From the NCBI GenBank assembly GCA_037178975.1, contig JASJZH010000003.1, positions 5,704,001 to 5,768,000 of the forward strand: a stretch of DNA of 64,000 nt, given 5' to 3'. The stretch's first letter is position 1; each line of letters begins with the position of its first letter. Origin of the DNA: Oscheius tipulae (taxonomy: Eukaryota > Nematoda > Chromadorea > Rhabditida > Rhabditidae). Made by a program: the position numbers and the translations under genes. A model generated the notes under the pieces. It had not been told where the DNA came from. It worked only from the letters and a program-made list of their open reading frames with translations, and ran no database searches. Below, piece after piece: positions 23,877-34,878 of this stretch.

Positions 23877-26800
23877 ATGGCGGACGACGGGGAGAGACCT
23901 CCCGCTGAGAATCCCCGGTTCCTGCAGTTTCTGAAACGAGGAGAAGGTTCCAAAAAGTATAGTGTGAGTCGCTTCCCTTCGTTTTTGTTACTACTTGATT
24001 GCAGCAAATCAACTACATGAAGCCAAAGTATTCAACAGGATCGCAGATCCACCCATCTGCAACAAGTGAGAGCAGTGGCTATCCATCGACTTCTGCGTAT
24101 GCTGGTAAGCTGTTCCTGCTCTATTAAAATCATACAATTCTTGTATTAGATGTAGATATTCATCCTGCTCGAAAGATCCCACCATTGCAACTATCGCCAC
24201 CTGTGGTCGTACCAGACAGTGGACGAGGCAGTGCTGCTCCCCAGGAGCAAATCTACGCGGTATAGTGTGTTCACAAAAAACTACCAAACGACCAGGAATC
24301 GCGGGCATTTTTTGGCGCGGATTTAAACAGCTCAAAATTGATTTCAGTTTCAATGAGTTCTTCTTTTAAATCATTTTTCTTATGTTGAAGAAAATTCATT
24401 CGTCGCGAAGACCTCAACTTTGTTACTCCCCTGATCAATATTCGTATTAGTATTGATTCCTCCTAAGATATTGTTCCTTTTGTGTCCGATGAGAGGGATT
24501 TGGACGAAGATGAGCGAGAAGTCGTTTCCTACTTAAAATGTCCTCGCGTCTCTGTCTGTCTGATGCCAATATTGCCAGTTAGTATGCACTATTTTGTGCG
24601 CACACTAATTGTTGGCAAGTCAAGTCAAATCGAGTCAGTTTGGGCAAGCGCGTCTTTGGGAGAACGTTGTTTCTGTCACGGTACCTCGGTTGGAGGGACA
24701 GGTTGAAGTGAGAGGAAAGGGTCACGACAGTTGGACAGAAGGAAGTAGAAATCGAGCAATTTTGGAAGAATCATTACTGGCATTGAGCCCCAAGGGGCGA
24801 TAGCATTACTTGTTCCACTAAATGTTACCTGTTGTTTAACAAAAAGAAAAATAACTAAAAATACGGAGAAGGACAATTGTTTGATGAACGATATGCTTGA
24901 AGCTAATTTTTGGCCATTTGAATCTGCGCTAAAAAAAAAAAATTGCTGGTCGTTTGGTTGTTTTTTGTGAACACACTATTTTAATATTTTCATCCTTCCC
25001 TAAAAAAGCTACAGATGCCGTCTAATCGGAGTGTTGAAAGTGGATATGGCGGATACATCGACTCGCAGGTACCGTCTCCTGATCGAACCGGAGAGGAGGT
25101 TCCGGAGTCCGATACGATAGTCAACGATTACTCACAAGATATTCAACCCTCACAACGTTAGCTCTTGTTCTTTTTAATTCTAATTTTGTTCTATTCAGAT
25201 GGTCAGGAGCTGACGAATAGAACCACCGATGATGAGGTCTTTCTCCCAAATGATAACAACAACAATGCGTATCGGTCTCCAGCTTGTAAGTTTACTGGTC
25301 TTTTGCTTAAATTACATTTCATCGTAGTGGAGAGTTTCGTTCGGCATGAGCAGGCGATTGAAGGCCAGATGGACGAAAACACGGAAATGAGCACTCCGAC
25401 AAGAGAATTGCGCATTCGTGCTGCAAGTAGAGAGCTTGATAACTACTATGCGGTGTGTTCTTTTCCATTTTCTTTTCAATCCAAACTTCAGTCAGACTCT
25501 TCAGTTGGGCATCATAGAATTACGGATCACGAGTCGATTAACACAAATGACGGGCCTCTGAGCAGTACGCCCATTCATGCGGTTCCTTTCGAGCATGTTG
25601 AACAGCCCGTGGTTCTGCCCCAACCTGCTCCAAGACACGTCCGGATACAGGGAACGACTCCGAAAGAAACACCGATTTTGGGCGAAATGACATCCAGTGA
25701 GCCGGTAAGAGCTTTTGTTCTCATCCCTGCTAAATACTGCTTTTAGCACTCTGAATTGAGCTCTCCGACAACTGTTGACCCAACTTTCAAACCATCTAGT
25801 GACGAATCTTCGCTCTCATCCACAAGAAAACTGATTGCCAAGAATGACCGTCCTCTCAAAGAAGCCTTTCCAGAGCAAAATCATGCTTTCGATCCGAAAA
25901 CGCCAGTTCCTCGTCCTTCACAATCGACCCAGTACCAAGCTAGACATGTTGCCGCGCAGCCATCCCCGCCAACGGAAGATCATCTTCGAAGAGCCGCGCT
26001 CAACAACCAGCGATCCAGAAGACAGGCTGCTGTTCCGTCGCCCACTTCCTCAGAGGATGTGCATACTACTCCTCTCAGGTTTTTTGTTTCACCTGCAAAA
26101 GTACGCAAGTATTCAGAAAGCTGATTCCGAAAACGACCGACCCTGTGGTGAAGATTCTTCGTCGTCAGCTGAGAGACAATGTGGCTCACGTGGATCTGGG
26201 ATGTTCCAATTTGCACGACGGATTCAAGAAACTGGCCAAGGTCCGACAGATGTATGTGGAAAAGGAAGCACACCTGGACTACGCCCTCCAACAGGCGGAG
26301 AAAGAACGGGAGGAGGCCAACAATCATATCCAAAAGGAGCTGGACAATCTTCGTAAGGACCGTCTGAATCTGGAGAGGAGGGAAAAAGAATTCCAAAAAC
26401 TGCAAGCCGAAAGGGTTTGTAGTTCAGACTATAATTTATTATGTCGGATTCAAAAAGGTTGTTCCTAGAGGAGAGCCCTTGCCGCTCTCCTCTAGTGCGA
26501 GTCCATTCTTCGCCTTCCTTTCGGGCCTGCCTCATCCATGTAGTGTGGACTCTTCCGATCCTCTCGCTAGTCTTTCTCAAATCGTCCTCCCATCGCAAAC
26601 AGGGTTTTTCTCTCACTCTGCGCTGATCCAGGGGAGCCCATTCAGTCGTCGCTTTTGACCGTCTTTCGCCGTCCATATCATCTAGTCGTCTCGCGCGTAG
26701 CTTAAGTTTCCAAGCCATGTCCAAAATATTCGGGCACTCCGTCCTTCTGAAAATCTCGTTTCTCACTTGATCGAGAAGAGAAAAGCCGAGCTTGGCTCTC

Positions 26801-29406
26801 TCTTGACGTCGTTGTACGGCTGCGAGCTTCCTTCGTTCGTCTGTTCGAAGACTCCAGATTTCGCAACCGTACAGGATACTTTGGACGATCAGATATACCC
26901 TTCTCTTCATGTTCATTGGAACCGACTGTTCGGTGAGATAGAGACGGCGACGCTTGAAAGCAGCCCATCCAGCTCCAATCCTTCGCGATAACTCCCGACT
27001 CGAACATCCAAGGTAGACAAAGTCCTGGACGAATCGTATTGGCTGTCCTGATAGAAGAAGTTGTCCCTCATAGGCGTTCAGAATGGATACCGTCTTGTTG
27101 AAATTGAATTCCAGTCCGATACCTAGGCCAGCTTGCTCCAGTTCGGCTATCATTCGCTGTACCGCTCTAAGACTCTTCCCGATGAGAACGACATTATCCG
27201 CGTACCGAAGATGTGTCAGCTTACGGCCGTTGATGTTGAGACCGATGTCGTCCCAGTAAAGTTTCCGAAAGACATCTTCGGGCTTAGCGTTTAAGAGCAG
27301 TGGAGAGAGAACACATCCTTGACGAACTCCGTGCTCTGTTGATGTCTTGTACCTTGATCTTGCAGCCAGCATCACCCTTCGCAGTATATCGACGTAGAGT
27401 TGGTCCGTAACGCTGGAGGCAGTTCACACGGCGTCTCACTCAATGGTACCATAGGCTTTCCGGAAACCGACGAACACAAGATAGAGGTGATTGCGAAGAG
27501 ACGTGACGGTACGACGGAGACAGGCGAGAATGAGTACCATTTTTTCCTTCCGTGACTCGGAGCTACATGGTCGTCATGGAGTCGTGTCCAAGCACGGTTC
27601 GCATCTTCATCCGATGGAGCTGTTTCCAGTCTTCTTCGAGTATTGGTGATAATTCCTCAAGAGGAGACTGGTAGATTGAAACCACTTTCACCGTTTGCTG
27701 CTACACCTCCTCGAAGATGTCCTTCACTCGATCGCGCACATCTTGGAGGCTATCCGTCCTTCTTCTGGAGTTTGTCTGATCACAGGAGTCTATATATCAC
27801 AGATTTCCAAACAATAAATGTTTTCAGGACAAGGAAAACAAAGATCAGTTGGTAACGGCTGGAGCTCAAGTAGCCACGCAACGGCATATTGTCAGATGTA
27901 AGGACAAGCAAATATCAGGTTAGTAGATGGTTTCTCTTGTCAACGATCCGATCTTAGATTTGAAGGCCGAATTGGAAGCAAAAGATGACATGAAGGCGCG
28001 TTTAGAGAAAACACTGGAGATGCAAAAGGCTATTTTTACGTTATTTTAATCATAAAACGAGTTTAGAACAATCACTTGAGAGAGATCAAAAAGTATCAGA
28101 ACGAAATTGCTGATCTGCAGAAAAGATTGTCTCTAGCTGAAACTATGGCCACGAAGAAAAGAGTAGGTTTGCAACCGAGGAACACCGCCAAACCTCTTCA
28201 ACAGGTAATGATTCATTTTTCTATAATATCAAATTGTTTCAGAGCCATTATGATCATTCTCTTCCTCTTCCGGAGCCAGAAAATGAGCCTGTCTTTGATT
28301 CACAACAACGAGCTCAGTCCTTCAATTACGGCCAGCCTCCTGATCTCAGCAAGAAGCAAGTGCAATTCGATCTCGGCAAAAACGTCGTCTACAACCATTT
28401 CTCACAGCCGGACATGGCGAACTTTTACAAATTCGTTCGTTTTCTCACTGTTCTCTTTTAAAACCCAAATTCCAGTCTCCGCTGCCACCGATGACGGTCG
28501 GAACTGTGGGCACGTGCCACCCGTACCGTAACGAAGACAAAAACGAAATAACCTACTTGTACGACTTGAAGCACGGGGATGGGCACGAGTGTGGAGCAAA
28601 AATATTCAAGTATCCCACTAATGACGCCAAATGGATCTACGGCCCGATTGAAGTAAGTCATTCAACACATTCACATACATCATCCAATATTCCAGGTTTA
28701 CCTCTGCCATAAATTCCCTCTCATAGTCCATATTCGCTGTATCGATGTCGAAATCAGGGTATTCTCGAAAACGGTACCTTTTCTCTTGTAATGCCTTGCC
28801 AATAACAAATTTAGACAGAAATCCATCGTGAAAACCTGGAAGTCTCGGCGCTGGATCGTGAGTCTGAAATGGTAACGGAGGTGATGCGACGAAAAGATCG
28901 TGCTGGATATTACGCCGCTCGTTACTCGGCCAGAACAAAAACGCTGACGGCAATTTATGGCACTTCCGACAGTCCTGCCGAGGAAGATCAAATCGTTAGT
29001 TGCTTCTTTAACACATTTTAGTTCAATTTCAGGCTCTGAGAAGGGGAGTGTTGTCGGATAAACGGGAATATCTCCAGTTGGGATCAGGAAAACAAGGCTA
29101 CGAAGTTCACTGGATTAATGAAAAGATTCCATCTGCCCAAGTCAAACAGTATCGTGTCGTTTCCGTCGGAATAGGAATGACGAAGATTACTGTCGGCCTT
29201 CAAACAGAAACTATCGATGTATACTTTGCTTATTGTAAGGAATCGCAGTGTTTAAGATTACGGCTTGTCCTGAGAAGGATTGGATCATCATTCGACACGA
29301 CGTGAATGGCTCGAAGACTGCCTGCTGCGATCTCGGCAAACCGAGTCGTGATCGAGAAAGAGAAGGCGTCTTCACAGCTTCCGGAAAACATGTACCTATG
29401 TTCTAA
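23877..29406 (+). CDS. Large coiled-coil protein with beta-rich C-terminal domain, family not recognised
   Basis: Eighteen exons read through in frame to about 915 residues. The first 480 or so are low-complexity, Ser/Pro/acidic and probably disordered. A long coiled coil follows (about 500-680; rich in E, K, Q, R, with KEREEANNHIQKELDNLRK-type heptads). The last 250 residues alternate short hydrophobic strands (EITYLYDLKHG, KIFKYPTNDAKWIYGPIE, DWIIIRHDVNGSK) and look globular. The architecture recalls centrosome/centriole scaffolds such as SAS-4/CPAP, but I do not see the repeated G-box motifs of that family, so this is only a guess. One intron (24258-25014) holds a TIR element, another (26415-27827) an antisense LINE fragment, and intron 28029-28066 uses a GC donor. 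The last splice (donor GTATAC, 38-nt intron) is chosen because it avoids an early stop and gives a coherent tail. Confidence 0.72.
24263..24978. mobile_element. Tc1/mariner-type MITE (TIRs, TA target duplication)
   Basis: The left end GTGTGTTCACAAAAAAC at 24265 is repeated inverted at the right end up to 24976. Similarity continues inward for about 32 nt (ACCAAACGACCAG on both sides), and both ends are flanked by TA (24263-24264 and 24977-24978). The 712-nt interior has no transposase-like frame, so it is a non-autonomous element. It sits 5 nt inside a host intron. Removing it with one TA leaves an intron of about 40 nt, the standard size here. Confidence 0.88.
26460..27790 (-). mobile_element. 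5'-truncated, inactive RTE-like LINE fragment, antisense in an intron
   Basis: The minus strand encodes the palm/thumb part of a non-LTR reverse transcriptase. Visible motifs are an RT-2-like VFVGFRKAYGTIE string near 27430-27480 with a stop after it, then EHGVRQGCVLSPLL, LTHLRYADNVVLIG, EFNFNKT, and a C-terminal region with YGCEIWSLR and a Trp/Arg-rich tail typical of RTE-type LINEs in worms. The catalytic YADD is YADN here and there is at least one in-frame stop upstream, so the copy is dead. No endonuclease domain is present. An 11-bp perfect inverted repeat (CTAGAGGAGAG and its complement) lies at 26465-26495 near its 3' end. The long frame continues by chance into the host exon below 26414. 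Confidence 0.85.
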
Positions 29407-29584
29407 AATTCTTTTTCCCTTATCACATGACCTCACTTTTCAATTCCTTACCTCCTGACTCCACTTGCCTTTCAACTGGTAACATATTCAATGACTGTAT
29501 CTCGTGTATTCACTTATGAAAAAGTATAAATCACTTCTTTTTGACTGTTTTGAGAGGCGCAAGAAGTATATAAAACAGCTTTGA
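29407..29584. other. Spacer 3' of the large coiled-coil gene
   Basis: The sequence is AT-rich and nothing is recognised in it. Confidence 0.4.
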
Positions 29585-29760
29585 GACCGACCAGCCTATC
29601 GGCTTGGCGCAGTGCCAAAACGCTCCGTGTCTCGAGCGAGTGATGCGAGTTCGACTCCGCGCAGCAATGATGTGATTCGTGTGATGTCCGAGGACGGAGG
29701 TTCGCGCGTGATCTGAATAAGATCGAACCCAACGTGGCACTCCGTTCAGAAGAAGGATAT
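29585..29760 (+). repeat. tRNA-derived SINE-like element or tRNA pseudogene
   Basis: A pol III A-box-like TGGCGCAGTGCC (29605-29616) and a B-box-like GAGTTCGACTCC (29647-29658) are separated by 30 nt, the tRNA distance. Between them CGCTC and GAGCG could form an anticodon stem with an 8-nt loop, but acceptor arms do not pair, so it is not a functional tRNA. About 100 nt of non-tRNA sequence follows, as in a SINE body. I see no second copy in this window. Confidence 0.5.
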
Positions 29761-29867
29761 CTCGCACAGGGTCTGAGCTTTTTCTTCTTTTCGTTTCTTT
29801 CAAAGCTTTGAATTGCCCTTTGTAGTCGTTGGAACTGCTTCCGGTCGGCTCTCCTTTCTTCAACAAA

Positions 29868-30859
29868 ATGCTCCTCGTCTTTTTTCTCTCGTCAGTCGAA
29901 TCAATTCCTCCCGATCCTCTAGGTAGATCTCTTATGAAGTAAACCAACCTTTCAGCCTATCCTAACCACATTTCTCTCCGATGTCCATGGGCTCATTTCG
30001 ACTGCGACACGAAATCTCCGGCACCGTTTTGTATTCCCTTCACATATGTTCGGAACTGTGTCAAAGATTGTCCCAATGGGGCTGATGAGTGTTAGGGTTG
30101 TATCCACTTTTTACTAACAAGGTACAGGGTGTGGTATGGGACAGATTCATTGTGATGTCGAAGAACTTCAAGTGACATCGAAGAACTTCAAGTGTGGACA
30201 ATGTGTACTCATCTCCGAACAGGCTCAGAAGTGCTCTGACCGTCGATGTCCGTGCCTGGCAGTTTCCTCTAATGTGATCATTTCAGGGGCTAACATGTGC
30301 AGAGATCCGAGAACCGTCAAATGTGCCACAACACCTAATTGCGTGCTTCCGCAATGGCTTCAGGATGGAAAGGACGACTGTGGGGATGGAAGTGACGAGG
30401 GTGAGACTTCTGAATGTATCATACTCATAAGCTGATGTTTTCTAGATCCATGTGGAACAGGAATCGTTGCATGTCCTGCCGCACCTGAGCCTTTGACCAG
30501 CGAGATAGTCATGCTTTTGGACAACATAACCGATGCTGAGACTGATAACTCAACTCTCACATCAAGTACTCTTATCTCTTAGCTCTTCCAGATTCTTTTC
30601 AGCCCAACTGACCTTTCCTGAACAGTGTGAGACGGGTGAATACCGATGTGGGAGTGGAGAATGTATAGAGGGAAAAAGGGTTTTGAACGAGAAAAAGGAC
30701 TGTGCGGATGGATCAGATGAGGATTACTGTATTCGATTCGGATCTGAATGTCGCATGGACAGTCGCCCGTGTTCATATCAACCGGACATTGCCTCATTTG
30801 GATGTGGCTGTCCAAGAGGAAACACTCGTACCGAACAGGGCATCTGCATACCCAAATAA
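29868..30859 (+). CDS. Secreted protein with LDL-receptor class A repeats
   Basis: A signal peptide (MLLVFFLSSVES) is followed by at least three Cys-rich LDLa-like modules. Modules 2 and 3 show the full calcium-cage pattern (KDDCGDGSDEDPC and KKDCADGSDEDYC), while module 1 is degenerate (VKDCPNGADE). A last Cys-rich tail (FGCGCPRGNT) could be EGF-like. There is no transmembrane segment, so the product is probably secreted and binds ligands or lipoproteins through the LDLa modules. Five short exons join in frame. A GTGATCATTTCAG string in exon 3 mimics a splice junction but is read through. A 20-nt tandem duplication lies in the second coding exon region (30158-30194). The stop overlaps AATAAA. 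Confidence 0.82.
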
Positions 30860-31281
30860 AGATTTCTTATTTGCTCTGATTTCTGCATAAAAAGAGGCGA
30901 TTGACCGAGTCAGAGCCAAAGGCCAAGGGCGAACGGACATGACACCCATTATAATCGCGCGTTCCCGTCGGCAGCTGACCTCGTGTCGTGTCTTCACTGA
31001 ACCAAACTGACCAAATGATAGTCCGTGTTTGTCTTCCCGATTAGCTCTTTCTCTCCCTTCTCACAGGTGACTCATCCGCACAGCTGGTCAATATTCTCCC
31101 TCCGTTCTCATCGCTCTTCTCCACCAATTACTTCCACGCTTCTCATTGTTTCTATTATGATGCAGCCGACCGCCAAGATGAGTCACTCACCCCCTCTGTG
31201 TTTGAGATTAGTATTCTCCATCGATTTTCTCTCTCTCCCTCTTTGTTTCTTTCTCTTTTTAATCCAAAGGGTAGTTCTAGA
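30860..31281. other. Spacer, probable promoter/outron of the PDZ gene
   Basis: No gene is seen. The 3' part is strongly pyrimidine-rich and ends in TTCTAG one base before the next ATG. Confidence 0.45.
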
Positions 31282-31770
31282 ATGACCGCGTATGGACACA
31301 AGGCTGGCGAACAGATCGAATGTTTCAGTCTGGCCGTAGAGCTGAGAAAAGAACAGGTAATCTCATATTTCAGAAATGAACTATTAATAGGTTTATGACA
31401 GTTACGGAAACGTGAGTCACAGAGTGGGCTTTAAGATCGGAGGAGGTATTGACCAAGATCCGACCAGATCACCTTACAGCTACCCTGACACTGTCAGTTT
31501 TTCTCTTAGATCATCGAATTCATTATTAAGGGAATCTACATAACATACATTGAGCCTGACTCACCCGCCCAAAAAGCCGGGCTCCGTCAGCATGACAAAA
31601 TCCTTATGGTGAGTGGACTTTTTTTCGAAATAGACAGATGTTTTCAGGTAAATGGACATGATTTTACAATGTTGACGCACGACCACGCTGTCAAATACAT
31701 CAAGAAGTATCCTGTCTTGGAGATTCTGGTAGCACGGACAGACATCCCTTCACTGCGAGACGAAGAATAG
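31282..31770 (+). CDS. TAX1BP3: TAX1BP3/TIP-1-type single-PDZ protein
   Basis: Four exons give a protein of roughly 120 residues that is almost entirely one PDZ domain. The carboxylate-binding region with VGFKIGGGIDQDP corresponds to the LGFSIGGGIDQDP signature of TAX1BP3, and GIYITYIEPDSPAQKAGL followed by HDKILMVNGHDFTMLTHD matches the rest of the domain and its helix. TAX1BP3 is a stand-alone PDZ that competitively blocks PDZ scaffolds and binds C-terminal ligands such as beta-catenin and Kir channels in the cytosol. Length is close to human (124 residues). The ATG lies 1 nt after a TTCTAG acceptor, fitting trans-splicing. Confidence 0.9.
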
Positions 31771-31910
31771 ATACCCGACTAGATAATGTTCACGTAACGG
31801 GTTTAATTCATAATGAACTATTGAAGAATGGGAGAATTGACTGATTGTTGACAGAATTTATGAAACAATAGATATCACAGAGATCGGGAGAGGAAAGAGT
31901 TTGGAGGGGA

Positions 31911-33299
31911 TTACTCCCGACACAGATCCGTATTGAAGAAAGGAGCGTCTCCCGGATGTCGAAGGAAGATCATGATCAGACAGAAGATGATGAAGGATAA
32001 GTATAGAGCTATGCATAACCAACGGACTATTTTCTCCCAAGCATGGTCCTGAAAGTCCATGTTAATGACCATCAATCCAAAAGAGCTCACCACAATGTTG
32101 TAGAGAATGAAGACGCCGAAGCAGAAGCCAGTAATCCCGCCAGCTAAATGAGCAGCGTGAGAAACCATGTCACAGTCGTCGGTGAAGAATCGTCTGTAGA
32201 TTGTTCCTCCAATATCGAAGCTGAGAAAAACTCCCAAAATGGCAATTCTGACCCAGCGAAATGGCATTTCGGACCAGTTCTGAATTATTAAAAATTGGCA
32301 AATGACCCTGAATAACTTACTAGAAAAACATTGGCTAAGTGCGCGAGAATCAAAGCATAGACCCCACCAGAGGCTCCCACCAAAAGAGCGTTCGGATCCA
32401 GAGCGTATTGGAGCAAAGCTCCTGAAACAATGGCCATGATGTAGAGAGGACCGATCCTCCACATCTTATGGACAATTTCCAGCGGGACTCCAATGATCAG
32501 CTGCATGATACAGTTCGTAATCAAATGAGTGAATCTAAAGGATTTGGTTCTTCAAAACAAAACAACAGACTAACCCTGCATGCAGCAGAGCGTAACTTCC
32601 AAATCTCCAGGCCTGCTCCCTCAGTTTCGGAGCAAAGATGAGGATTCCCGGCTGATGGTTCTTCTTCATACAACCGGCACAGTACGAGAGAAAGTCTTTT
32701 TTCGGATCGGACGAGGAGAAATAGTAGAAGAGGAAGACGGATATCTGTGACTATCATTTAGGAGGTTATGTGATCAAGACTACTTCAATGAGTGTACAGG
32801 CAACAATGAAGACAGGCGGTGGACAGAGAGTGTAGTCATCGATATACGAATGCACATCGACCTTTTGGGAAGGAGTGATGACTTGATCCGCTACGGTGTA
32901 CAAAGCCCGTTTGATGGTCGAGGGCTGTGTCTCTGGAGAAGTCATCTGAGTTGCTTTTGGAACAATTCTAGTTATTTCCTTACCAGTGCCGAAAACTCTT
33001 CCAGGTCAATTCTCTCATCCTGATTCGTATCAGCTTTTTCGAGCAAGTACTGGATCTGAAAGAGTAGTTTGGGTTGTGAGAGCCAGCCTCTGATTTTTTA
33101 AAAGTATGTATTACCTGTTGATCAGTCAACTTCAGTGACCCTCTCAGGTTTCGGAGTCTGTCACCGACTTCAGAGAGAGGAATCGAGTTGGGCTCTCCTT
33201 TGGTAGACAGCTAAAAGCTTGAGATTGCGAGAAATATGAGAGAGAATAGACCTTCATGAACTCTCGTCGATAGTGTCGTCGATATCTGTTGGTCTGCAT
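31911..33299 (-). CDS. EF-hand-containing rhomboid intramembrane serine protease
   Basis: Seven exons give roughly 375 residues. The N-terminal cytosolic part has an EF-hand loop (DTNQDERIDLEE). Then come a first membrane segment (PPVFIVACTLIE and ISVFLFYYF), the rhomboid L1-loop WR motif (EQAWRFGSYALLHAG), the HxxxN segment (THLITNCIMQL), the catalytic GxSG serine (LLVGASGGVYAL), and the catalytic His helix (SHAAHLAGGITGF), followed by further membrane segments. Both catalytic residues are intact. This layout matches RHBDL1/3 of vertebrates and ROM-1-like proteins of worms, which cleave transmembrane growth-factor precursors; calcium control by the EF-hand is known for some family members. 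The start ATG is 2 nt after an ATTTCAG acceptor. Confidence 0.88.
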
Positions 33300-34182
33300 G
33301 GCTGAAATTGGAAATTGGAAATGAACAGATTGTGAAAAGAATTGGGAAAGAGCCAGAGTCGATATCAAGGCGTGTCATCGATCATAAGCAAACAACTGTA
33401 TTTCTCCCTCAGGGCTCTTGAGAGAGACGATACAAAGACGATAGAGCGGGAGAATGAGTCATGACTCTGGCGAATGTAATGATAGTCGACAGTGTCTGAT
33501 TGACCGAGGTCGATTGTCCGAGAGATCTTTCAAAAGAACTACGCTTCGATGGATGTACCAGGTGGGCCAGGCGAAAGAGAGGGTGTACAGGTGCGACAAT
33601 CACATTTCGAGATTGTAAATCGATAGCAGCTTAAAATGGTCAGAGATAAGAGAGCGGAAGGATCTTTTGTACAAGGACTGGAACAATGTCAATGGTACCT
33701 CGACGAGAACTAGTCGATAGAGGATGGGTCAGACCACAAATCTAATTACGGTGAACGGACAGGTCACATTCGCTGTCTGCATAGATACCCAATTCATCCA
33801 ATTGATATGTCAGTGTTGTATTCTCATTCTTCAGCCTTTTCTTCCCACTTTAATCACTGAAAGCGGTGGGTGGATGATTTGTTAAAAAGAAAAATAGGTC
33901 CTCGAAAAATTCAAATTTCCGCCTCACTTCTGCCTTCAATCTTTTAGCGCGGAATATTCAACGGTTCTGAATTTACTTTCTGCTCTATTCTGCTTCTCTT
34001 TCCTCTCTTCTCTTAATGCATTTCTACACGATTTTTATCGCCTTCCACATCTACAAAGTATGTGTGCTATGCAGCCACAACCAGCGGCAAAGCCCTCTAT
34101 TTGAATCCATGAAAAACATTGCCGTAACCAACCTCTTTATGACTCTGGAATCAACTTTTTTGCATCATGCTTAAATTACAGA
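33300..34182. other. Divergent spacer between rhomboid and coiled-coil genes
   Basis: The genes on either side face outward, so this should hold two promoters. I see no gene, no clear TATA box and no repeat. The right end is a trans-splice-type acceptor (AATTACAG) one base before the ATG at 34183. Confidence 0.45.
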
Positions 34183-34780
34183 ATGGAGGCTTTGGGGGGG
34201 TCAATCAAGGACTTTAGCAAGAACATATCCGATCTGATAGCCAACTCGAGCCAAATAAAGAAAATTGTAAGTTTCTTTTCTCTTTTATGCTGATTAACGT
34301 TTCTTCCAGTGCAAAAATGCCAACATCAAATCTTCTGAAGCCGAACGTGCCGACATAATGAGCATGGCTGCACGGGAATTTTCCAAGATCTTTGAAAGAC
34401 GGGTCGCCATGTTGTTAGCAGACTGCGATGTATATACGAACTTCTTTATTTTACAATCTTCGGATTCAGATGGAAAATAAGCTGGACGAATTAAAAAATT
34501 TGATACAGACGAGCAAGGAATTAAACGAAGAACTTGGCGTTACAGAAGGCTATCGTCCAGTCAATCCAACCATCGATATCAACGGCCATCTGTATACAGT
34601 ACAGTCCAGTTATAGCGAAATCCTTGACAACAAGCTTTGTGAATTGGAAGAGTTGCTGGAGGTTTGTGTATTTTTTGCTCCAAACAAATTGTTTTCTAGG
34701 AAGGAAAAGAGGAACTCGCTGAAAAAATGGCCATGCTGAAGCTGCTGGAAGAAGAAATTAAACAACGGCTCAACAAGTAG
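34183..34780 (+). CDS. Small coiled-coil protein, family not recognised
   Basis: Four exons give about 158 residues. The protein is helical and charged throughout. An N-terminal amphipathic part (SIKDFSKNISDLIANSSQ) is followed by two heptad-rich blocks and a short non-helical middle (GYRPVNPTIDINGHLYTV). The overall size and look resemble small subunits of kinetochore or vesicle-tethering complexes, but no signature lets me choose. The start codon is one base after an AATTACAG acceptor, and intron phases keep frame throughout, so the gene itself is well supported. Confidence 0.7.
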
Positions 34781-34878
34781 GATTGTAACATCGCGTTTAT
34801 TTTTAATGAATCTATTCGTCTTTAAGTGGGATTTACCAGTTTATTTTTGAACCCGTCAAGTATAACACAACATCGTTG

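Noticed and set aside
26224-26459. Extension of the reverse-transcriptase frame into 26224-26459
   Set aside because: This part lies over a host exon with a clear coiled-coil reading on the plus strand; the minus frame is open by chance.
29270-29304. Read-through end of the large coiled-coil gene at a TGA near 29302
   Set aside because: Using the GTATAC donor and a 38-nt intron instead gives a longer, coherent tail (CPEKDWIIIRHDVNG), so the early stop lies in another frame.
30279-30291. GTGATCATTTCAG looking like an intron in the LDLa gene
   Set aside because: 13 nt is too short for an intron, and reading through keeps the frame into the next LDLa module.
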